This document shows, piece after piece, positions 1 through 7,611 of a DNA stretch of 64,000 nucleotides (within the stretch, counting starts at the first letter, position 1; every line of letters starts with the position of its first letter). Source of the DNA: Spirosoma radiotolerans. Lineage in GTDB: Bacteria > Bacteroidota > Bacteroidia > Cytophagales > Spirosomataceae. The DNA lies in the NCBI RefSeq assembly GCF_000974425.1, contig NZ_CP010429.1, forward strand, positions 6,620,001-6,684,000, written 5' to 3'. The notes under the pieces were generated by a model that saw nothing but the letters and a program-made list of their open reading frames with translations, did no database searches and had not been told where the DNA came from. The position numbers were made by a program, and so were the translations under genes.

Positions 1-806
1 ACGCCGGTGCTGCCCGTAAAATGTATACCAGCAAAATCTGGATGGTTGAAGATAATTTCTCCAGCTACCGGACCGTCTACATAAATCAGGTTGATCACGC
101 CATCTGGCAGGCCTGCTTCCTGCAACACTTCCATAATGACTTTAGCCGACAAAACCTGTGTGTAGGCTGGCTTCCAAACCACGGTGTTCCCCATCAAGGC
201 TGCTGATGTAGGTAGATTGCCGGCAATGGCCGTGAAATTGAATGGCGTTAACGCAAAAATAAATCCTTCAAGCGGCCGATATTCTAGTCTATTCCACACG
301 CCTGGTGATGACGCCGGTTGCTGTCTATATATATCCGTCGCGTAATGAACGTTGAATCTAAGAAAGTCAATCAACTCACAGGCGGAGTCGATTTCTGCCT
401 GATAGGCATTTTTTGATTGGCCCAGCATGGTGGCTGCATTGATGCGGGCCCGGTAGGGTCCAGCAATCAGGTCGGCTGCTTTCAGAAAGATACTGGCTCT
501 GTGTTCCCAACTGAGGGAAGCCCAGGCATTTTTCGCTTTCAAGGCTGCCTGGATAGCCATTTCGACATGAGTGGCATCCCCTTCGTGGAAATAACCTAAG
601 GTGTGCTGGTGATCGTGGGGGGGCGAAACACGTAATTTGCGATCCGTACGAACCTCCACTCCTCCTATATACATGGGAATATCCGTTTCCTGAGAACGAA
701 ATTCCGCTAATGCTTTTTTAAGAGATTCCCGCTCTGATGAGCCAGGACGATATTCTTTCACCGGTTCATTAACCGGTGTTGGTACGTTGAATTGGCCAAA
801 TGACAT
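1..806 (-). CDS. pruA: L-glutamate gamma-semialdehyde (1-pyrroline-5-carboxylate) dehydrogenase, N-terminal part
   Basis: NAD-dependent aldehyde dehydrogenase that oxidises glutamate semialdehyde to glutamate in cytoplasmic proline catabolism. The translation starts MSFGQFNVPTPVNEP at 806 and runs off the left edge after about 268 residues of an expected 540 or so. Visible marks are the substrate/cofactor core GNTVVWKPA, the LTPFNFTAIAGN stretch and, at the window edge, HFTGSTG, the nucleotide-binding turn that precedes the catalytic Glu and Cys; both catalytic residues lie outside the window. The N-terminal extension and internal sequence fit the P5CDH subgroup better than general ALDHs. It is divergent from thrC, sharing a 141-bp spacer. 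Confidence 0.88.
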   Translation of the reverse strand, partial: MSFGQFNVPTPVNEPVKEYRPGSSERESLKKALAEFRSQETDIPMYIGGVEVRTDRKLRVSPPHDHQHTLGYFHEGDATHVEMAIQAALKAKNAWASLSWEHRASIFLKAADLIAGPYRARINAATMLGQSKNAYQAEIDSACELIDFLRFNVHYATDIYRQQPASSPGVWNRLEYRPLEGFIFALTPFNFTAIAGNLPTSAALMGNTVVWKPAYTQVLSAKVIMEVLQEAGLPDGVINLIYVDGPVAGEIIFNHPDFAGIHFTGSTG

Positions 807-848
807 AATGAAGTGCTCGAATTTTTACAAATTTACGGATTGCTAAAC

Positions 849-878
849 TTATCCACTAATTCGCACTAGTTTTCCACA
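849..878. other. DnaA-box-like 9-mers in the pruA/thrC spacer
   Basis: TTATCCACT (849-857) and TTTTCCACA (870-878) each match the DnaA box TTATNCACA at 8 of 9 positions. They are outliers of the dense cluster near 4.2-4.55 kb. The spacer is also where both divergent promoters must lie; a near match to the Bacteroidota -7 element (TACTTTG, about 919-925) is seen ahead of thrC but is not a full TAnnTTTG. Confidence 0.35.
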
Positions 879-947
879 TTTTAGCTGTTAACCTTCCATT
901 CATTAAGCTGATTTACCGTACTTTGTTATCTTATTTCAACTTTATCC

Positions 948-2255
948 ATGCGTTTCTACAGCACAAATAGCCCCAAGGCGACTGTTTCTACAGAGCAAGC
1001 ACTTTTTCAAAGCATGCCTGCTGATAAAGGGCTTTATATGCCAACTCCTCTACCCTACCTCGGAGCTGATTTTTTTTCAACCATTGCCAGGCAACCGTTG
1101 GCTGACATTGGCTTTGCAATTAGTGAGGCTCTGTTTGGCGAGGAAATTAGTAAGGCTGATTTGGAAGAATTGACCCACCAGGCTTTTCCGTTTGAGACGC
1201 CAGTCATTGACCTTGAGCAAGGTTCAATTAGTGTTTTAGAGTTGTTTCATGGACCTTCCTTAGCGTTTAAAGATGTTGGTGCTCGCTATATGGCTGCGTT
1301 GATGTCTTATTTTTCTAAGCAAACAGACAAAGAAGTAAATATTCTGGTGGCGACATCGGGCGACACTGGTGGTGCTGTAGCGATGGGTTTTCACAATGTT
1401 CCGGGTGTCCGGGTATCCATATTGTACCCAAGTGGCCGTGTCAGCGACTTACAGGAAAAACAGTTGACAACGTTGGGAGGAAACATTCAGGCATTCGAGG
1501 TCAATGGCTCTTTTGATGATTGCCAGGCTATTGTTAAGCAGGCTTTTATTGACGCTGAACTGAACGCTCATCTATCATTATCCTCCGCCAATTCAATCAA
1601 TATATTTCGGCTTATACCTCAAGGGTTTTATTATGTGAGCGCGTATGGTCAGGTTCAAAAATATGGCAAGCCAGTAGTCTTCTCTACGCCAAGCGGCAAT
1701 TTTGGTAATTTGAGTGCTGGCGCCATGGTACAGAAGATGGGATTGCCTGTCGCCCATTTCGTTGCGGCTACTAACTTAAATCATGTTGTTCCTAGTTATC
1801 TAAACACGGGGGATTATGTCCCTAAAGCGTCTGTAGCCACTATATCTAATGCCATGGATGTGGGGAGTCCAAGCAATTTTGTTCGCCTGGCTCATCTTTA
1901 CGATGACCAGTTTGATCAATTTAAAGCGAATGTTTCGGGATACTTTTTCGACGATGAAGCGACTAAAGCTGGCATGCAGCAGATTTATGAACAGTACAGG
2001 TATATTGCCTGTCCTCATACGGCTATTGGTATCATGGGGTTACAGACTTATCTTCAGGATAAGCAACAGGGTTATATGGGTGTATCCTTAGCCACAGCCC
2101 ACCCTTCTAAGTTTAAACCCCTGGTTGAAGAAGTCCTAAGTTTGTCCATAGATGTACCTGAGCGACTATCGGTGCTTTCTCAGCGCAGAAAGTACAGCAT
2201 CCAAATTCCAGCTGACTACGAAGCATTTAAAGAGTCATTTTTACACACAGTTTGA
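948..2255 (+). CDS. thrC: threonine synthase
   Basis: PLP enzyme converting O-phosphohomoserine to threonine in the cytoplasm, the last step of threonine synthesis. The 435-residue product has the family N-terminus (MRFYSTNSPKATVSTEQAL, followed by GLYMP), the PLP-lysine motif HGPSLAFKDVGARY with Lys about residue 108, the ATSGDTGGAVA phosphate-binding loop, and the SANSINIFRLIPQ and FSTPSGNFGN motifs. Length is normal for the bacterial short form. The start follows the family N-terminus. It stands alone here (not with thrA or thrB) and ends 5 bp before a long bidirectional terminator shared with the convergent TPR gene. Confidence 0.95.
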   Translation: MRFYSTNSPKATVSTEQALFQSMPADKGLYMPTPLPYLGADFFSTIARQPLADIGFAISEALFGEEISKADLEELTHQAFPFETPVIDLEQGSISVLELFHGPSLAFKDVGARYMAALMSYFSKQTDKEVNILVATSGDTGGAVAMGFHNVPGVRVSILYPSGRVSDLQEKQLTTLGGNIQAFEVNGSFDDCQAIVKQAFIDAELNAHLSLSSANSINIFRLIPQGFYYVSAYGQVQKYGKPVVFSTPSGNFGNLSAGAMVQKMGLPVAHFVAATNLNHVVPSYLNTGDYVPKASVATISNAMDVGSPSNFVRLAHLYDDQFDQFKANVSGYFFDDEATKAGMQQIYEQYRYIACPHTAIGIMGLQTYLQDKQQGYMGVSLATAHPSKFKPLVEEVLSLSIDVPERLSVLSQRRKYSIQIPADYEAFKESFLHTV

Positions 2256-2259
2256 TATA

Positions 2260-2313
2260 GTTATCCACAAAAAAAGCTCGAATCCGACGATTCGAGCTTT
2301 TTTTGTGGATAAC
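2260..2313. terminator. bidirectional terminator with DnaA boxes in both arms
   Basis: Perfect 25-bp inverted repeat (arms 2260-2284 and 2289-2313, 4-nt loop) between convergent thrC and the TPR gene. Stem core AGCTCGAATC/GATTCGAGCT is flanked by A7/T7 tracts, so it can terminate from either side. The outer 9 bp of each arm are perfect DnaA boxes (TTATCCACA at 2261-2269, TGTGGATAA at 2304-2312). Confidence 0.9.
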
Positions 2314-2340
2314 TTATGCCTTATGAAAGTTTTTGTTTGC

Positions 2341-4149
2341 TTAATTCAACGTATCTCCTCTTAGTGCTCTAAACCGTTTACGCGCTTCAGCTCCATAAAT
2401 ACTCCCAGGATACTGTGTCAATACCTTTTGATAAGCGTCCATGGCGGCCTGCTTGTCTTTTAATCGCTCTTCATACATCTTCCCTTGTGCAAACATGGCA
2501 TCATCGCCCAATATATCCGTCGGGTAAGTAGCGCTGATCTTTTTCAAGTCTTCCAGCGCTTCGGCATTTTTGCCCTGCTTCATGTATGTATTCGCTCTTA
2601 ACCAAAGAATTTCGTCAGCTAAACTATGAGTAGGATACTTTGTCAACATTTGGTTCAGAGCTACTATTGCTTCATCGTTTTTATTTTGAAAAAGTAGTAG
2701 ATCGATGTCGGCGTACTCATGCATGGCAGCCTCCGTGCTATCCATGCCTGTGTTATCCACAATCAATAAACTTAATTGTTCGGCATCATTAGCGATTTCA
2801 CGGGAAGTGGCTAGTTTCAGCACATCTAACAAGTCTTTTGATACGGCGAAATTACCTCTATAATAGTGCAGCTTCGCGTTTTTTAGTTTTGCTTCATAGC
2901 CTAGCAGTTCCTCTTTCTGGGATTTTTCCACTTGAGAGTACAACAATGTAGATTCCCAGGGTTCACCTTTCAGCAGGTAGATATCTCCTTTATCAAGTTT
3001 GCAGCGATCAACAAAGTTTTTGTCGGTTTTCCCCAAATCAATTGCCAGATCCAAGACGGTAAGCGCCGTGTCCTTGCTGTCCAGGTAATTCCCATATAGG
3101 TTGGCCGTACTCCGTAAGGCTTCGAGCGTTTTTACATTTGTTCCTATCTCCTGAAGCATTTTCTGGTAGTCACCGATTAGCTTACGGATTTCAACCTTAT
3201 CAACAGGATACGTGTTTTTCACCTGCTCTTCACGCGCACTGATGACCAACCGACGGGCAAAGGGATATAGCTGGCCTTGTGGATAAGTTGTGGATACATA
3301 CTCAAAAGCCTCAGCGGCTGTCTTATATTCTTTGTTATTCATGGCCAGCATGCCCAAATCATAGACCCGGCTTCCATTCAATTTGACCCGTTTATCAGTC
3401 GCTTTCTCCTGCAACAACGCCCGGCTAAATTTTTGCTTCTGGACAAAATACCAGATTAGCAGTTCATTGTAGGCTAGTTCATTTGGTTCTTGCTGAATTC
3501 GTGTATATAAGGCTTTTTCCACAAGTGGTTCATCCTTAGTGTTAATAAACCCCTGTAAGGCGGCCAAAACTGGTTCTTTCTTTTCGGCTTGTTTACTAGT
3601 TGTGATAATTTCGTCAATGGCCTTTTCTGTTTGACCCGTCGCCCGATACAAAGCCATTAACTCTTCGCTATAAGCCGTTGGCTCCTTGCTGGTCTCACGG
3701 GCCGTTTCTAGCGCTCGAATCGCCCAGCGGCTTTCTCCGGCCTCGCTAAAGGCCGCGGCAATTTTTTCCAGCTTTGCTATCGACGATTTGCTCGATTGTA
3801 TAGCTGCGGTGAACTGTGCTTTTGCCTGCGTACTATCGCCCTGTTGGGTTGCCAGTTGACCATTTAACAATTCATAATAGGCACGGTTTGGCTCATCACT
3901 ACGCTGTTGCTTGCGCAGGTATTTGACAGCTTCCTCCGTTTTATTGCTTTTTTGCAGACTGTATACATAACGTGAAAGCTTTATCCACGTTACATCAGTT
4001 TTCAACAGCTTGGCGTATTCGTTCGCGGCTTTTTCATAATCGCCGGCTTTATAATATTCTTCGGCCAGCGTTGCTCCACCTTGTCCCCAGACTAGTCCAA
4101 CAGACATCAGCCATAATAATCCAATAATGACTTTTGACCTTATTAACAT
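2341..4149 (-). CDS. secreted tetratricopeptide-repeat protein
   Basis: 602-residue TPR protein with an N-terminal signal peptide (MLIRSKVIIGLLWLMSVGLVWGQ), so exported to the periplasm or envelope. Helical repeat pairs run nearly the whole length: YYKAGDYEKAANEYAKLL near the N-terminus, and a C-terminal block with ALEDLKKISATYPTDILGDDAMFAQGKMYE and AYQKVLTQYPGSIYGAEARKRFR, resembling the YbgF/BamD-type TPRs of envelope scaffolds. An in-frame ATG at 4242 would add 31 residues but places DnaA boxes in coding sequence and hides the signal peptide, so 4149 is preferred. The exact role is unknown. DnaA boxes lie in the gene at 2753-2761 and 3278-3286. Confidence 0.8.
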   Translation of the reverse strand: MLIRSKVIIGLLWLMSVGLVWGQGGATLAEEYYKAGDYEKAANEYAKLLKTDVTWIKLSRYVYSLQKSNKTEEAVKYLRKQQRSDEPNRAYYELLNGQLATQQGDSTQAKAQFTAAIQSSKSSIAKLEKIAAAFSEAGESRWAIRALETARETSKEPTAYSEELMALYRATGQTEKAIDEIITTSKQAEKKEPVLAALQGFINTKDEPLVEKALYTRIQQEPNELAYNELLIWYFVQKQKFSRALLQEKATDKRVKLNGSRVYDLGMLAMNNKEYKTAAEAFEYVSTTYPQGQLYPFARRLVISAREEQVKNTYPVDKVEIRKLIGDYQKMLQEIGTNVKTLEALRSTANLYGNYLDSKDTALTVLDLAIDLGKTDKNFVDRCKLDKGDIYLLKGEPWESTLLYSQVEKSQKEELLGYEAKLKNAKLHYYRGNFAVSKDLLDVLKLATSREIANDAEQLSLLIVDNTGMDSTEAAMHEYADIDLLLFQNKNDEAIVALNQMLTKYPTHSLADEILWLRANTYMKQGKNAEALEDLKKISATYPTDILGDDAMFAQGKMYEERLKDKQAAMDAYQKVLTQYPGSIYGAEARKRFRALRGDTLN

Positions 4150-4189
4150 TTTATAAAAAAGCTTTTTAAAAGAAACGTTATTAAACCTG

Positions 4190-4625
4190 TTAGCCATGTG
4201 GAAATGTGAATAAATAAGTTGTCCACTTATCAATATAACCATTGTGGATAAGAACTACAAGATATCCACCACTTCATCGCTAATTATCCACCTGTAAAGG
4301 CCTTATTATTAAGTAAATAACATTTTATCCACAATTTGTGTGTTGAAAGCTTGTGGATTAGTGTATAAACTTCATACACATTTTTAAGTGGGGAAAAATT
4401 GTGGAACTGGATGGTATATGTGGGACTTTCTCCACAGAAACTTATTTCTTGAAAACCATTGTGGATTACTTCTCTACTCTTCCACACGCTGCTATCTCCT
4501 TGTGAACAAATTATCCACTGACGTTAGCTAGTTATGCACATGGTTATTCACATTAAAGTTTCACTTTTTTAATTTAGAATAGACCTTTACCCGATTCAAT
4601 TAAATTCGCCTGTTTATTAGCGGCT
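4190..4625. other. oriC: candidate chromosomal replication origin (oriC), DnaA-box cluster
   Basis: The gap between the TPR gene (start 4149) and the methyltransferase (stop 4636) has no credible gene but five perfect TTATNCACA boxes: 4205-4213 and 4243-4251 (minus orientation), 4325-4333, 4532-4540 and 4544-4552 (plus). One-mismatch boxes lie at 4284-4292, 4352-4360, 4460-4468, 4501-4509 and 4511-4519. The last two perfect boxes are 3 bp apart and abut an AT-rich tract (4553-4625) that could unwind; a second AT-rich stretch is 4301-4330. By chance such a 9-mer would occur about once per 33 kb on both strands. mnmG (gidA), recF and two parS-like sites lie nearby, as is common around origins. 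Confidence 0.72.
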
Positions 4626-4635
4626 GGGGCAAATA

Positions 4636-5529
4636 TTATGCCTTGTTAAAGAGGTAAATTAAGCTCGATGAGTTACCGGTGCGTTTGGCTTCAGCATTGG
4701 AGGTAAGGCCTATCTGCACACTTTTGCTATAATTTGTTTTGCCGGTTTGGTAGCGGGTGCTCAACATGGCAATATAAAAAGCATCGAATACCATTGGCTT
4801 CTGCTTAACTAGGGTGAAGCCGTGTTTGTTAAAGAGGAGCTCTATAGTTGAGGGTGTGAAATGATGCAGATGTCGGGGAACATCGTAGGCAGCCCAGTAT
4901 TCCTTGAAATAGTGAGCGTCGTATGAATCCGAATTTGGTACGGCTATTAATAATGTACCCTGCTTTGCCAGCAATTGATGGATAGCTTCAATGGATTCGT
5001 TCAAGTTTGGAATGTGTTCAAGCACATGCCAGAGAGAAATAATATCGAATGGCTCAGATCCTTTTAGGGCGTTTAGGCTTGGTTTTATTTCAACCTTCAG
5101 CTTCTCTTTGGCTATAGCGCGGGCGTCTGGGTCCGGTTCCATACCCGTCACTTGCCATCCACCTGCCCGGCAAGTTTCGAGAAAGGCGCCCGTTCCACAA
5201 CCCACATCTAAAATCTTCCCTGGCTTTCCATTCAGCTGGTTGACCAGATTCAGCTTTGATCGTAATGTGTAGTTTCTTACCAACCGATAAGCCGTATTAA
5301 TCAATCCACCACTATTATCGTTGTGCGATACATATTGATCAGATTTGTAATAGGCTCCTATTGACTGCTCATTCGGGCGAGGATTGGTTAAGCGAAAGGT
5401 GCATTTTTGACACTGCTGGATGGAGAAATTTTGATTACTGACGAGGTAATCTTCGCAAGTTAAGTACGAACTGAATGTGCTGTTGCCACATACGGGGCAT
5501 TGATCTACGGTTTCCAAAGCAGGTTTCAA
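4636..5529 (-). CDS. class I SAM-dependent methyltransferase with N-terminal zinc-ribbon-like segment
   Basis: 297-residue protein. Residues 10-45 carry two CxxC pairs (CPVCG, CQKC), likely a zinc site. A Rossmann methyltransferase domain follows with motif I ILDVGCGTGAFLE (about residues 105-117), an acidic motif II (VTGMEPDPDA) and motif IV ISLWHVLEHIPN, the Methyltransf_23 pattern typical of enzymes acting on glycans, lipids or small molecules. The substrate cannot be read from sequence. It lies 64 bp downstream of mnmG but a terminator separates them, so it probably has its own promoter. Its stop borders the candidate oriC. Confidence 0.82.
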   Translation of the reverse strand: MKPALETVDQCPVCGNSTFSSYLTCEDYLVSNQNFSIQQCQKCTFRLTNPRPNEQSIGAYYKSDQYVSHNDNSGGLINTAYRLVRNYTLRSKLNLVNQLNGKPGKILDVGCGTGAFLETCRAGGWQVTGMEPDPDARAIAKEKLKVEIKPSLNALKGSEPFDIISLWHVLEHIPNLNESIEAIHQLLAKQGTLLIAVPNSDSYDAHYFKEYWAAYDVPRHLHHFTPSTIELLFNKHGFTLVKQKPMVFDAFYIAMLSTRYQTGKTNYSKSVQIGLTSNAEAKRTGNSSSLIYLFNKA

Positions 5530-5542
5530 AAATGAGTGAATA

Positions 5543-5586
5543 CAAAAAAGCTCTGATGGCTTATCCTAAAATAAACAACCAGAGCT
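5543..5586 (-). terminator. rho-independent terminator after mnmG
   Basis: On the minus strand AGCTCTG (5586-5580) pairs with CAGAGCT (5555-5549) across a 24-nt loop and is followed directly by six T (5548-5543). The loop is long but the T tract makes termination plausible. Confidence 0.55.
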
Positions 5587-5593
5587 GATAAAA

Positions 5594-7456
5594 TTAACGG
5601 CCCATGTAGACCAGTAATATCGATACGTCGGAAGGACTTACTCCGCTAATGCGGGATGCCTGGCCAATTGTTGATGGCCGTAAACGTTTAAGTTTTTCTT
5701 TACCTTCAAACGAAAGCGCTTTTAACTGGTCATAATCAAAGTTTGAATTAATGGATAAATTCTCCCATTTATCTAACTTTTCGGCATTCTGTTTCTCTCG
5801 GTTTAGGTAGTCTTCATATTTTATTTCGATGACCGTTTGTTCAATAATCTCCTCCCCTACCCCACTTGGCATTTCGGGAATTGATTTTAAAATGTTTATT
5901 ACATCCACCTGATCAATTTCTGGACGTTTTAGGAGCGTGTACAAACTGCTCTTTTCACGGAGTGGTGCACTTCCTTTTGATTCAAGGAATTCGTTAATTG
6001 ACTCTGGCTTTATCTTCGCTAATCGAATAGCTTCGGTTAATTCGGCGACTCCATTTCGTTTCTTAACCATCGAATCATACCGTTCCTGCGAAGCCAAACC
6101 AATGGCGTATCCTTTCTCGGTAAGCCTTAAGTCCGCATTATCCTGTCTGAGTAATGTGCGATATTCGGCTCTTGAGGTAAACATTCGGTATGGCTCTTCC
6201 GTCCCTTTTGTAATCAGATCATCAATTAAAACACCTATATAGCCTTCAGAACGTTTGATTGTAAATTCTGCTTCTTCGTTCGAATTTCTATGGGCGTTTA
6301 TGCCTGCCATTAGTCCTTGGCATGCAGCTTCTTCATAACCTGTGGTCCCGTTTATCTGACCAGCAAAGAAAAGATTAGCTACCAACTGCGTTTCAAGCGT
6401 AGGCTTCAACTGCGTCGGTGGGAAGAAATCATACTCAACAGCATAGCCCGGACGGAACATACGGACATTTTCGAAACCCTGAATTTTACGCAAAGCGTTG
6501 TATTGAACGGTCTCTGGTAAAGAGGTTGAAAAGCCATTTACATAGACTTCCACTGTATCCCACCCTTCCGGTTCCACGAAAATTTGGTGACGATCCTTAT
6601 CCGCAAACCGGTTAATTTTGTCTTCTACCGATGGACAATACCGTGGACCTAGCCCTTTGATTCGACCCGTAAACATTGGCGATTTGTCGAAGCCGGTCTT
6701 TAGTTCATCATGAACAGCCTGATTGGTATAAGTTATCCAGCAACTTCGTTGCTTGGTTAAAGTAGGTGTATTCAGATATGAAAACTTACCTGGGTTTTCA
6801 TCCCCCAGTTGTTCCTCCATTAATGTGTAATTAAGACTTCGTCCATCTACGCGTGGTGGGGTACCGGTTTTCATCCGCCCAGACTCAAAGCCAAGTTGAA
6901 TAAGCTGTTCGGTTAATCCAGTGGATGAACGTTCGGCGGTTCGGCCGCCACCAAATACTTTTTCACCGATAAACATCTGGCCGTTTAGGAATGTCCCGTT
7001 GGTCAATACAACCGCTTTCGCAAAAAACTCGACGCCCAGGTTTGTTTTTACGCCTGTAACACGGCCGTCTTTTACGACTACTTCGTTGACAGAATCCTGC
7101 CAGAAATCTACATTTTTATTTTCTTCGAGTGCTTTGCGCCACTCCCAGGCGAATACATTTCGATCACTTTGGCAACGTGGACTCCACATGGCGGGGCCTT
7201 TTGAGCGATTTAGCATTCTGAATTGGATCATGCTTTTATCGCTGATTATTCCCGAAAGGCCACCTAAAGCATCTATCTCACGCACAATTTGCCCTTTAGC
7301 AACGCCACCCATTGCTGGATTGCAAGACATTTGTGCAATCGTCTGCATGTTCATTGTAATGAGTAACACCTTTGAGCCCATACTTGCGGCAGCATTAGCT
7401 GCTTCGCATCCGGCATGTCCAGCCCCCACTACAATGACATCGTATGATGAATACAT
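5594..7456 (-). CDS. mnmG: tRNA uridine-5-carboxymethylaminomethyl(34) synthesis enzyme MnmG
   Basis: FAD-binding subunit (GidA) of the MnmE-MnmG complex that modifies the wobble uridine of several tRNAs in the cytoplasm. The 620-residue product has the dinucleotide-binding start VVGAGHAGCEAA (about residues 9-20), CNPAMGGVAKGQIVREIDALGG (45-66), the second signature GQINGTTGYEEAACQGLMAGINA, and the C-terminal helical domain ending in GQASRISGVSPSDVSILLVYMGR. Length is normal. In many bacteria gidA lies beside the chromosomal origin, which matches the DnaA-box cluster 1 kb downstream. A parS-like site sits 22 bp upstream of its start codon. Confidence 0.97.
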   Translation of the reverse strand: MYSSYDVIVVGAGHAGCEAANAAASMGSKVLLITMNMQTIAQMSCNPAMGGVAKGQIVREIDALGGLSGIISDKSMIQFRMLNRSKGPAMWSPRCQSDRNVFAWEWRKALEENKNVDFWQDSVNEVVVKDGRVTGVKTNLGVEFFAKAVVLTNGTFLNGQMFIGEKVFGGGRTAERSSTGLTEQLIQLGFESGRMKTGTPPRVDGRSLNYTLMEEQLGDENPGKFSYLNTPTLTKQRSCWITYTNQAVHDELKTGFDKSPMFTGRIKGLGPRYCPSVEDKINRFADKDRHQIFVEPEGWDTVEVYVNGFSTSLPETVQYNALRKIQGFENVRMFRPGYAVEYDFFPPTQLKPTLETQLVANLFFAGQINGTTGYEEAACQGLMAGINAHRNSNEEAEFTIKRSEGYIGVLIDDLITKGTEEPYRMFTSRAEYRTLLRQDNADLRLTEKGYAIGLASQERYDSMVKKRNGVAELTEAIRLAKIKPESINEFLESKGSAPLREKSSLYTLLKRPEIDQVDVINILKSIPEMPSGVGEEIIEQTVIEIKYEDYLNREKQNAEKLDKWENLSINSNFDYDQLKALSFEGKEKLKRLRPSTIGQASRISGVSPSDVSILLVYMGR

Positions 7457-7477
7457 TTCTTATATTTTTTGAAAAAT

Positions 7478-7492
7478 GTTTCACGTGGAAAC
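7478..7492 (-). promoter_or_regulatory. parS: parS-like centromere site 1
   Basis: The minus strand reads GTTTCCACGTGAAAC here, followed by A, matching the ParB target consensus TGTTYCACGTGAAACA at 14 of 16 positions including the central CACGTGAAACA. The same 15-mer occurs at 17388-17402. It is intergenic, between mnmG and the next upstream gene, about 3 kb from the candidate oriC. Confidence 0.65.
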
Positions 7493-7556
7493 TTTTCACA
7501 AAATTGTTGAAAGTTGTTGAAAAGGTAAAACGTGACTTGTACAGAATAATTAGCCA

Positions 7557-7595
7557 ACAAAAAACCGCTGGCCTTAGTGCAAAGTCAGCGGTTTT
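7557..7595 (-). terminator. terminator after the DUF4175 gene
   Basis: Ten-bp arms AAAACCGCTG (7561-7570) and CAGCGGTTTT (7586-7595) with a 15-nt loop. Reading the minus strand, the hairpin ends in a T-rich tract (GGTTTTTTG), directly after the stop codon at 7612. Confidence 0.85.
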
Positions 7596-7611
7596 AAACA
7601 AAAGATAAAAA

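Noticed and set aside
4284..4487. Minus-strand open frame of 67 codons in the origin gap
   Set aside because: No family-like composition; it reads through DnaA boxes and AT-rich sequence.
7395..7601. Minus-strand open frame of 68 codons overlapping the mnmG start
   Set aside because: It runs through the parS-like site and overlaps mnmG in another frame.
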